A DNA stretch of 6,274 nucleotides from PSLL01 sp050259195 (GTDB lineage Bacteria > Desulfobacterota_D > UBA1144 > Nemesobacterales > CSP1-2): positions 1 to 6,274 of the forward strand of contig JBLNAE010000248.1 of NCBI GenBank assembly GCA_050259195.1, read 5' to 3'. The stretch's first letter is position 1, and the number at the start of each line of letters is the position of its first letter. The notes below the pieces were generated by a model that saw only the letters and a list, made by a program, of their open reading frames with translations, had not been told where the DNA came from and did no database searches. Shown piece by piece: positions 1 to 4,664 of this stretch. Position numbers and translations under genes: made by a program.

Positions 1-122
1 TCCTTAATTGTTTTAGATACTGATTTCTTGAGTGCATGTCCATAATAAGAAGTAAGATAGAGTAAAATATGACTCCTTGCCTTATCTTGCCTCTTTATTT
101 CTGTTACTTTTTTAAATTGCAC
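1..122 (-). CDS. N-terminal 40 residues of an unrecognised protein, cut by the left window edge
   Basis: An open minus-strand frame begins at GTG 120-122 and runs off the window. GAAAGGG at 131-137 lies 8 bases upstream of the GTG, which is good Shine-Dalgarno spacing; the TTG at 126-128 is too close to it. The frame has no stop from 122 to 1, and a TAA about 36 bases upstream of the GTG closes it. The protein starts with a basic stretch (QFKKVTEIKRQDKARS) followed by a helical, hydrophobic segment (HILLYLTSYYGHALKKS). It follows the cysteine-rich gene by 55 bases in the same direction, so it probably belongs to the same operon. The basic helical start would fit a DNA-binding protein, but that is a guess. 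I do not recognise the family. Confidence 0.6.
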   Translation of the reverse strand, partial: MQFKKVTEIKRQDKARSHILLYLTSYYGHALKKSVSKTIK

Positions 123-177
123 AACCAATACCCTTTCGGTTACATTTTAGTCTGCACAATACGTGGTCTTAGGCGCC

Positions 178-399
178 TTATACCCACTCTGGTAGCTCTC
201 CCTTAGTCTTCATTATTTCTACAAGCTCCACTAATCCCTCGGCAATAGGCCTAAACCCTGGACAGCTGTCTACCGCTCCTTTTGGCTCAAAGTTATACTT
301 TGCACAGACAAAGACCTCTCCCTCATTCCTGAAGGTAAGGTAAAAGCACGTTAGACACTTACCCTTAACAACTTGGGCCTTATCTTGTGCGTTGCTCAT
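178..399 (-). CDS. Small cysteine-rich, probably metal-binding protein (73 aa)
   Basis: The start is ATG 397-399, giving MSNAQDKAQVV, because CGGAGAGAG lies just upstream (about 401-408). A frame extending to TTG 420 is possible but has no ribosome site. The protein has four cysteines in the order CLTC (Cys-x2-Cys), VCAKY and SCPGF, spaced as in a small zinc ribbon or iron-sulfur knuckle, and a short helical acidic tail (GLVELVEIMKTKGELPEWV). It overlaps the end of the primase/helicase gene by 20 bases (380-399) in another frame, which implies translational coupling. Small cysteine-rich proteins of this kind often accompany replication genes in mobile elements. Its role here is unknown, and metal binding is inferred only from the cysteine pattern. 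Confidence 0.75.
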   Translation of the reverse strand: MSNAQDKAQVVKGKCLTCFYLTFRNEGEVFVCAKYNFEPKGAVDSCPGFRPIAEGLVELVEIMKTKGELPEWV

Positions 400-1999
400 A
401 CTCTCTCCGTATAGCCTCAAACTCTGGTAAATCCGGGGTGATGATGTTGAACGTAGGCTTTCCGTCCTCTCCTACCTTTGCCACCTGATAAACCACATCC
501 CCAGTGCCATAGGTGATTTTTTCGATCTCATAACCAGAACCAGAGAAATTATTGCTTCCTTTTACACCCTTGGAAACATCTTCACCATCTTCACCATTTA
601 CACTTAGCGCCTGTCTATGCGGGTTTTGTGAGTGTAGATTTAGTGTAGATGTTTGAGTTTTCCCAACATCTACACCAACATCTTCACCGCTAAAACCCTT
701 GTCGTTATTGGTCGGGTGTAGATCATGTAAATCATGTAGATGTTCCAAGGGTATACCTGTAGATACTTTCGGTTCTTCTTTGAGTCCAAATTTTACTAGA
801 AGCTCTTCCAAGAGTTTGTGGTCAAACTCAATAAACATTCCCTCTTTCTGTCGTCTTTTCGTAAATTCTAATGCTTTAAGCCGCCATCCTAGACGCTGGT
901 TTGTGGTTCTATATCTATCATCTACGCCCTCGTTATAGCGGTTCAAGATGCTTTGGATACTCAACAAGCCTTCCTCAACCTTACTCTTAAGTTCAGCTAT
1001 AATAGATATAGTCCGGGCCTCTTGTGAATCGCTCTTTTGCGTTTTCCGGTCTTTATCAAGTTCTATGATTAGTTTCCTAAAATCTTGCTTACTCTCCGGG
1101 CTTACCAAAAAAATCATTTGCATAAGAGGCTTAAGGATGTCTCCCAGCCTGCTCTTAGCAGGCTTATCAACTTTTGGGAGTTCTTTCCCTAAATGCCTAC
1201 CCCGAAAAGCTACTAGTCTTTCTTTAAGAGATAACGCTAGGTCTAGTGGGATCTCCCCGAATTCCCTAGACGCCTCTTTCATAGTGATTAAAATTGCTCT
1301 GCTTTCTAATGCAGGATGAACGCCCTCGTTTGTGGCTACAAAAGTAGCTCCAAAAATGTTGTAATAGACGGTATCCTCAAAAGCTCCACGCTCTGAGAAC
1401 TTTACTCTAAGAATGGAAGCCCCGCGCTCATATCTCTGTAAGAAGAAATCTTCACTACCGGCTTTCTCTGCTTTCTTCCACAAGTCCATAGCGTCAATGA
1501 AAGGAGTAGCCTTGCAATCGGAAGCTAATCTTATAAGCCGGGCATCATTAACAGTTTCTACGTGAACCCCTCTATAAGCGACATAAATAACCCCTTTCCC
1601 TGTTCGGGTCTTACCTCTTTCAGGGATAGCAAAAAGCCAGATATAAGGGGAGTATTCAAACGCTTCAAGTAAATAAGTGTGTAGTAGCCACGTCGCTATT
1701 AACTTATAAAGCTTGTCGTCTGGCAGTTCTGAAACCAGCTTAAGGTACACGATAAGGTCAGTAAAAAGTTTCTGGTCTGTGTCTTTGGTGTAGTACTTTA
1801 AGACCTCAACACATCGGGGAAGGAATTTAAACGGTAATTGCTCACGCATTGGAGCATAGAAAGCCTCACCGTCAATTACGGCGCTGGATTTAATTACTAA
1901 CTCCTCACCCTCTTTTACCAGAAAGGCAACGTTTCCGGCTTCATCTTCTACCAGGTCAACCAGTTTGGGGAAATACGCAGTATATTTCTTATCAAGCAA
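380..1999 (-). CDS. Fragment 4: P-loop ATPase / helicase-like domain with C-terminal winged helix (539 aa)
   Basis: This long intact frame is open back to about 2023 and has only a TTG at 1997-1999 near its N-end, without a ribosome site, so it is most likely the continuation of the upstream fragments. Residues 120-136 (IWLFAIPERGKTRTGKG) look like a Walker A loop. CKATPFIDAMDLW at about 162-174 is a Walker B-like strand with DAMD instead of DExD. VATNEG (221-226) fits a sensor asparagine, and ALESRAI (230-236) fits an arginine finger. Residues 363-407 (TTNQRLGWRLKALEF onward) fit a winged helix. A low-complexity linker (HLHDLHDLH, GEDVGVDVG, NGEDGEDV) at about 420-475 leads to a short terminal domain. 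ATP-driven DNA unwinding or remodelling during element replication is inferred. Confidence 0.75.
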   Translation of the reverse strand: MLDKKYTAYFPKLVDLVEDEAGNVAFLVKEGEELVIKSSAVIDGEAFYAPMREQLPFKFLPRCVEVLKYYTKDTDQKLFTDLIVYLKLVSELPDDKLYKLIATWLLHTYLLEAFEYSPYIWLFAIPERGKTRTGKGVIYVAYRGVHVETVNDARLIRLASDCKATPFIDAMDLWKKAEKAGSEDFFLQRYERGASILRVKFSERGAFEDTVYYNIFGATFVATNEGVHPALESRAILITMKEASREFGEIPLDLALSLKERLVAFRGRHLGKELPKVDKPAKSRLGDILKPLMQMIFLVSPESKQDFRKLIIELDKDRKTQKSDSQEARTISIIAELKSKVEEGLLSIQSILNRYNEGVDDRYRTTNQRLGWRLKALEFTKRRQKEGMFIEFDHKLLEELLVKFGLKEEPKVSTGIPLEHLHDLHDLHPTNNDKGFSGEDVGVDVGKTQTSTLNLHSQNPHRQALSVNGEDGEDVSKGVKGSNNFSGSGYEIEKITYGTGDVVYQVAKVGEDGKPTFNIITPDLPEFEAIRREYEQRTR

Positions 2000-2271
2000 C
2001 TCATGGTCTTCTCTCGGCTCGTATTTTTTAAATCTTTATTTATAGCTCTTTGAGATATTCCCCGCTTTTCCGAGATTGACTTAACCCATTTATCCTTTTC
2101 GATTTCAGATTGAATTCTTGAAATTTCCTTAACGAGTAGCTCTGTGGGCGTATCTTCTTCAAGCTGAAGCTCAATTGTAGGCCTGGCTTCGGCTAATAAC
2201 TCCTGAAATTTTTCTCTGCCGTTAGGTCCTACAAGGAAATCGTCTAATCCAGTTTTATTAATTTGATCCAT
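1948..2271 (-). CDS. Fragment 3: end of DUF3854 domain and HTH-like linker
   Basis: From 2271 this frame reads INKTGLDDFLVGPNGREKFQ, the usual end of DUF3854 domains, where GLDDFLV is strongly characteristic. A charged helix and the segment SEKRGISQRAINKDLK follow, resembling the helix-turn-helix linkers found in related primases. After the A-run at 2024-2029 the frame ends in an unrelated tail (residues after about 84). The neighbouring frame continues with YEPREDHELLDKKY. The ATG at 2269-2271 has no convincing ribosome site and is probably not a real start. Confidence 0.7.
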   Translation of the reverse strand: MDQINKTGLDDFLVGPNGREKFQELLAEARPTIELQLEEDTPTELLVKEISRIQSEIEKDKWVKSISEKRGISQRAINKDLKNTSREKTMSCLIRNILRISPNWLTW

Positions 2272-2527
2272 TGGGTAGCCTCACAGATAATGGAATTCCG
2301 CCACGGTTGATAATTGCTACAGCCAACCTAAGCTCAGCATGCCGCACTTGAAATTTATGAGAAATATCGGAATCAAAACAGATATAGCACTTGCGGTTTC
2401 TTAAATTTAGCTCCGCAAGTTCGGCCAAAAGATCATTCTCAGAATCCTTGAAATTCCATACTCCGCTCAATCCGATGGTTGGGAATCCCTCAAGAGTGGC
2501 TTTAGCGGCCTTCTTTTCGCCTTCAGT
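2258..2527 (-). CDS. Fragment 2: catalytic TOPRIM part of the DUF3854 domain
   Basis: Read from about 2527, this frame gives TEGEKKAAKATLEGFPTIG and then SGVWNFKDSENDLL. It continues to KCYICFDSD and ends near GGIPLSVRLP. The glutamate of TEGEKKA and the aspartates of FDSD are the expected TOPRIM metal-binding residues. An ATG inside it (2468-2470) is only methionine in a misread context: 'PTIGLSG' reads through this point in the same frame, so there is no independent start and no ribosome site. The stop at 2258 falls just after the second frame change at about 2270-2275. Confidence 0.75.
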   Translation of the reverse strand, partial: TEGEKKAAKATLEGFPTIGLSGVWNFKDSENDLLAELAELNLRNRKCYICFDSDISHKFQVRHAELRLAVAIINRGGIPLSVRLPNGSN

Positions 2528-2853
2528 AAAAATAGTGCCCTATCAGGTTTATAGTCTTTGGCTATCTCTTGAACCTCTGGAAGTATATAAGCGTGATTGC
2601 CTTTGTCTTTTGGAGAGAGATACTTAGCATCTCCGATTTTTTCTCTAAGCTTCAGCCGGTAGTATTTAGGAACGTTGGGGTAAGGAATCCAATAGCCTCC
2701 TATGTCTATAATGGAAATATTACCGATAGAAGTAAAGCCCAAACGCGCTTCCAGCTCCGCTTCACTCCTTAGTGGGTCCACTGTAAAATTTTCGGGTGTA
2801 AGTCCCGAGTCAGCTAAATCCTTTATGTCCCAATCGTCAAACTGTTTAGTCAT
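2467..2853 (-). CDS. Fragment 1: N-terminal half of the DUF3854 domain
   Basis: This frame starts at ATG 2851-2853, coupled to the RHH gene by an ATGA overlap. It carries typical DUF3854 signatures: LADSGLTPENF near residue 13, RLGFTSIGN near 38, IPYPNVPKYYRLKL in the middle, and KYLSPKDKGNHAYILP near 78-93. About residue 108 (DRALFL) the family would continue with TEGEKKA, which is found in the neighbouring frame. The last 20 or so residues here (rich in K, R and P) are therefore out of frame and not real. The frame change lies at the five-base run 2528-2532. Confidence 0.75.
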   Translation of the reverse strand: MTKQFDDWDIKDLADSGLTPENFTVDPLRSEAELEARLGFTSIGNISIIDIGGYWIPYPNVPKYYRLKLREKIGDAKYLSPKDKGNHAYILPEVQEIAKDYKPDRALFLLKAKRRPLKPLLRDSQPSD

Positions 2854-3086
2854 GAAACACCTCTACTTCTCGGTTTACCTTTTTCCCAGTCCCACTTTAA
2901 ATTAATTAGGTGAGCCATTGTCAATACACCTAAACAAGTAGGATTAGTCCCTTCCGCTTCCGCTATGGCCTGGAGCTTGTCTCGCATGGCTGGCTTTAGT
3001 GGAATGTTGAAATTTGTTTCAGTTGGGTTTTGGGGAATTTTTCTTGAAGATTGAAAACTGATAACATACATTTTATAATCTTTCAT
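2850..3086 (-). CDS. Ribbon-helix-helix type DNA-binding protein (78 aa)
   Basis: The start is ATG 3084-3086, with AGGAG about 9 bases upstream (near 3096-3100). A second methionine, MYVISF, has no ribosome site. After a disordered N-terminus, the core is a short strand NFNIPLKP, then helix MRDKLQAIAEAEG and helix NPTCLGVLTMAHLINL, which is the order and size of CopG/Arc-like ribbon-helix-helix proteins. Such proteins usually repress their own operon or control copy number or partition in mobile elements. It is translationally coupled to the primase/helicase gene by an ATGA overlap. Family assignment is by pattern only. The ribosome site follows directly after a hairpin (3100-3131), which could control its translation. 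Confidence 0.6.
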   Translation of the reverse strand: MKDYKMYVISFQSSRKIPQNPTETNFNIPLKPAMRDKLQAIAEAEGTNPTCLGVLTMAHLINLKWDWEKGKPRSRGVS

Positions 3087-3099
3087 CGTCTGTCGCTCC

Positions 3100-3131
3100 T
3101 GCCCGTGTATGCGCTCCTAACGCCACGGGCA
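3100..3131 (-). promoter_or_regulatory. Hairpin between the HTH gene and the RHH gene, touching the ribosome site
   Basis: TGCCCGTG (3100-3107) and CACGGGCA (3124-3131) are perfect inverted repeats of 8 bases. Inside them, GCG and CGC extend the stem past a three-base bulge, leaving the loop TTAGGAG on the minus strand. On the minus-strand transcript the stem begins two bases after the HTH stop codon and its last arm directly adjoins AGGAG of the RHH gene. It could act as a translational switch, a processing site or a weak attenuator. On the plus strand it is followed by ATTTTATTT, so terminator activity in that direction is also possible. Confidence 0.55.
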
Positions 3132-3134
3132 ATT

Positions 3135-3359
3135 TTATTTACCATTTTCGTCCCCATTCTTTGGTTTACGTATGCGCTTCAGCATTGCAGCCCTAAACGT
3201 GGGCAGATGCACATATACACGCGTTCCCATTGGCACAACTCCGGGCAGTTTTCCTTGTGAAGCGTAAATCCTCGCAGTATTCAACGGAATGTCAGAAAAT
3301 TTCTCACATAAAGTTTCCAAACTCACGAATTCTTTTTCTTTTTCCTCATTGATATTCAT
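3135..3359 (-). CDS. Small excisionase/AlpA-like HTH DNA-binding protein (74 aa)
   Basis: ATG 3357-3359 is preceded by a strong AAGGAGGT ribosome site at 3366-3373 with 6 bases of spacing. The protein reads FVSLETLCEKFSDIPLNTAR, then IYASQGKLPGVVPMGTRVYV and HLPTFRAAMLKRI. This is the compact MerR-like winged helix of excisionases and AlpA-type regulators: a helix-turn-helix, a 'GKLPGV...G.RVYV' wing, and a final helix. The tail is basic. In integrative elements such proteins bend DNA for excision or activate or repress an operon. The inverted repeat at 3421-3460 upstream is a natural candidate target. It precedes the RHH gene and primase in the same direction. Confidence 0.65.
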   Translation of the reverse strand: MNINEEKEKEFVSLETLCEKFSDIPLNTARIYASQGKLPGVVPMGTRVYVHLPTFRAAMLKRIRKPKNGDENGK

Positions 3360-3365
3360 GCGTCT

Positions 3366-3373
3366 ACCTCCTT
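3366..3373 (-). promoter_or_regulatory. Strong Shine-Dalgarno site of the HTH gene
   Basis: On the minus strand this reads AAGGAGGT, an almost complete match to the 16S rRNA end, 6 bases before ATG 3357-3359. It is the best ribosome site in the operon and fixes the HTH start. A T/A-rich stretch upstream (3375-3400) may hold the promoter, but I see no clear -35/-10 pair. Confidence 0.7.
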
Positions 3374-3420
3374 ATAGATTTATATTTACTTTTTTTTAGA
3401 CTACCTGAATGATATTTGGC

Positions 3421-3460
3421 AATTTTCGCAAAAAAGGGAAATCGGATTTTGCGAAAAATT
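3421..3460. repeat. Inverted repeat AATTTTCGCAAAA / TTTTGCGAAAAATT, possible operator
   Basis: Arms 3421-3433 and 3447-3460 are complementary over 13 bases, with one extra A in the right arm and a 13-base centre. The arms carry the core TTCGC/GCGAA. The repeat sits about 60 bases upstream of the HTH gene, between it and the coiled-coil gene. A GC-poor stem without a following T-run argues against a terminator. A protein-binding operator or part of an origin is more likely. The flank 3475-3497 holds AATGGGA twice, 16 bases apart. Confidence 0.55.
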
Positions 3461-3514
3461 AGTGGTAGGAAATTAATGGGAATAAGTAAGAATGGGATAA
3501 AATACTTGCCTTAG

Positions 3515-4300
3515 CTACTTCAAATCTAGTAGTTTTGGTCGCCCAGGCTTTTTGGTAGTAATACTCCAAAGGTTTCTAAGACCTATTTCGACACCTGTTT
3601 CCTTATATAGCTCAGCAATAGTTCTTCTTGCAGCTTCTTTATGAGCTTCATTCTCTTCTTTCTCATGCTTTAAAATGTTAGAGTCTAATCGTTTTACTTC
3701 TCTTTCTAACTCTTTTATCCGCTTAGGATTTGCTAAGTTCCCCTTAGAGCGTTCTTGTTCTAGCCTACATTGGGTCTGTTTTAGTAATTTACGATCATGC
3801 TCTAACACTTCTTCCTTATCACGATGTCTAAGCTTTTTTAAATGCCCTGCGGATTTCGCTCGTATGTAGTCCCTCGCTCCCTCCAGTGTATGATGCCTAT
3901 CTTTAAGTCCATCAAGTAAGAGCTCAACTTTATCAAGTTTATTGAACCTTGCTCTATCAAGTAGGGCCTCGCCAATGTCTTGAGCGAATTTCTTTATTGC
4001 CGTTACCTCTTTGCTTTTCTTAGTATGATACCTTGTAGCCGAAGCATACTTTTCCCTAAGTATAGATAGGACGCGGACAAAAGGAGGGCATCCGAAGGCA
4101 TCAACCCAAAGGAGACCAACTATATCAAGTAAATAGTCAAGATCGCGGTCTTTCACGAATTTTTTCAAACACTCGTTTACTTCTATGTAGGGAGCTTTCT
4201 TGTCCTGATAATTAAGATACTTTTCATAATTCTCCCAATCTTCGAGGGACTCAAATTTTGAAAAATTGGAGGAAGGACGCTCTTTTTTTAGGTCCTCCAT
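3515..4300 (-). CDS. Basic coiled-coil protein of unknown function (261 aa from ATG; possibly 306 aa)
   Basis: The first ATG is 4298-4300, but it has no ribosome site and the frame stays open upstream to 4465 (see the extension entry). The N-terminal half is helical and aromatic-rich (FESLEDWENYEKYLNYQ, LLDIVGLLWVDAFG). From about residue 140 to 235 the protein is a long, highly charged helix (HLKKLRHRDKEEVLEHDRK, then KRIKELEREVKRLDSNIL) that should form a coiled coil. The C-terminus ends in TTKKPGRPKLLDLK, where GRP between basic residues resembles an AT-hook. It is the first gene of the operon. No catalytic motif is visible and I do not recognise the family. DNA binding is suggested by charge and the GRP motif only. 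Confidence 0.75.
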   Translation of the reverse strand: MEDLKKERPSSNFSKFESLEDWENYEKYLNYQDKKAPYIEVNECLKKFVKDRDLDYLLDIVGLLWVDAFGCPPFVRVLSILREKYASATRYHTKKSKEVTAIKKFAQDIGEALLDRARFNKLDKVELLLDGLKDRHHTLEGARDYIRAKSAGHLKKLRHRDKEEVLEHDRKLLKQTQCRLEQERSKGNLANPKRIKELEREVKRLDSNILKHEKEENEAHKEAARRTIAELYKETGVEIGLRNLWSITTKKPGRPKLLDLK

Positions 4301-4465
4301 CGTGGTTTGATACCAAAGCTCTGTTGACTCCTTGATTAATCTCAGATCATTTTCGGTAAAAAGCCCTGTAGGGACCGTTTTTTTCTTGCGCTTTGCTAAA
4401 TTTGATTTTTTCTTTCTATGGTTTATTTTACTCGTACTTTGAATCTCCTTTAGGCTAGGTGATTC
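4301..4465 (-). other. In-frame N-terminal extension of the coiled-coil gene without a normal start codon
   Basis: The same frame continues upstream from 4300 to a TAA at 4466-4468. It encodes a very basic stretch (KINHRKKKSNLAKRKKKTV) and a plausible folded segment (TGLFTENDLRLIKESTELWY). There is no ATG, GTG or TTG. AAAGGAG at 4445-4451 is a good ribosome site and lies 9 bases before ACG 4433-4435, which would be ATG after a single C-to-T change and would give MSKINHRKKK. Either ACG is used as a weak start, or the start was lost by mutation or sequence error. The 306-residue form is the likely ancestral protein. Confidence 0.55.
4445..4451 (-). promoter_or_regulatory. Shine-Dalgarno site without a matching start codon
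   Basis: AAAGGAG on the minus strand, directly after the 4451-4486 hairpin. At normal spacing the downstream codons in the coding frame are AGT (4436-4438) and ACG (4433-4435); no ATG, GTG or TTG is present in that frame. Confidence 0.5.
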
Positions 4466-4486
4466 TTAGCGGGACCGCCTAGCCTA
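4451..4486 (-). promoter_or_regulatory. Hairpin in the operon leader, touching the ribosome site
   Basis: TAGGCTAGG (4451-4459) and CCTAGCCTA (4478-4486) are perfect 9-base inverted repeats around an 18-base loop. On the minus-strand transcript the stem ends exactly where AAAGGAG begins, the same arrangement as at 3100-3131. On the plus strand the stem is followed by TTTATTTTT, the form of a rho-independent terminator. It may therefore block transcription entering the operon from the chromosomal side, control translation, or do both. Confidence 0.55.
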
Positions 4487-4495
4487 TTTATTTTT

Positions 4496-4529
4496 GCTAC
4501 TAATGAAAAGTGGTAGCCATTTTGGTAGC
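4496..4529. repeat. Cluster of short TGGTAGC repeats
   Basis: TGGTAGC occurs at 4511-4517 and again at 4523-4529, 12 bases apart, about one helical turn. An inverted related copy, GCTACT, lies at 4496-4501. The cluster is between the leader hairpin and the possible promoter of the minus-strand operon, so it may be an operator. Because it is close to the probable element boundary it could also be part of an attachment or arm-binding region. Confidence 0.4.
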
Positions 4530-4546
4530 AACCGACTTTATATTCT

Positions 4547-4577
4547 ACTATAAAAGTGGGATAACCCATATAAACAA
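4547..4577 (-). promoter_or_regulatory. Possible promoter for the minus-strand operon
   Basis: On the minus strand, TATAGT (4547-4552) matches five of six -10 positions, and TTGTTT (4572-4577) is a partial -35 with a slightly long 19-base spacer. It lies about 110 bases before the coiled-coil gene's ribosome site. No better candidate is seen in the leader. This is a pattern match only. Confidence 0.3.
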
Positions 4578-4664
4578 CATGAACATAGCAAGCGAGAAAC
4601 GGCCTGTCAAATCAGGCTATTCTTTATTCTTGTTTATCTGTGTTTATAAGTATTCAACTCAAAC

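Larger units (their letters stand above)
380..2853 (-). pseudogene. Primase/helicase-like replication protein (DUF3854 TOPRIM + P-loop ATPase + winged helix), split by three frame changes
   Basis: Four consecutive minus-strand frames read as one protein of about 824 residues once three single-base changes are allowed: one base missing at the run 2528-2532, one extra at about 2270-2275, one missing at the run 2024-2029. The joined order is an N-terminal DUF3854-type domain with TOPRIM motifs (TEGEKKA, CFDSD, then GLDDFLV), an HTH-like linker (SEKRGISQRAINKDL), an ATPase domain and a C-terminal winged helix. Proteins of this layout serve in replication of integrative elements, plasmids and phages, by analogy with primase-helicases. 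The ATG at 2851-2853 has GAGGTG upstream and overlaps the preceding stop as ATGA. As given, the gene cannot make the full protein. This could be true decay, sequence error or, at the third site only, programmed frameshifting. The four fragments are listed separately. Confidence 0.8.
4466..4664. other. Gap between the element operon and the plus-strand genes; probable element boundary
   Basis: No convincing gene lies here. It holds most of the leader hairpin, the TGGTAGC cluster and the possible minus-strand promoter. A short plus-strand frame from ATG 4579 runs to TGA 4687-4689 and contains a hydrophobic stretch (GYSLFLFICVY) but has no ribosome site. It may be the displaced N-terminus of the following gene. 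There is no tRNA that could serve as an integration site, and no attachment repeat can be defined because the other end of the element is outside the window. Confidence 0.45.

Noticed and set aside
699..1319. Two plus-strand open frames (699-938 and 948-1319)
   Set aside because: They are antisense to the 539-codon ATPase frame, which has clear domain motifs. Their sequences are rich in Ser, Arg and Leu without recognisable features or ribosome sites.
2525..2536. Programmed -1 frameshift at the first frame change (A TTT TTA)
   Set aside because: The zero-frame codons CTA TTT TTA do not form a good slippery heptamer, because the first base differs from the following T residues. A missing base in the T5 run is simpler.
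2391..3260. Several plus-strand frames of 67-78 codons opposite the primase, RHH and HTH genes
   Set aside because: All are opposite genes with better start sites and family signatures, and none shows a ribosome site or motif.
3421..3460. Rho-independent terminator for the coiled-coil gene
   Set aside because: The stem is AT-rich with only a GCG core and no T-run follows it on the minus strand.
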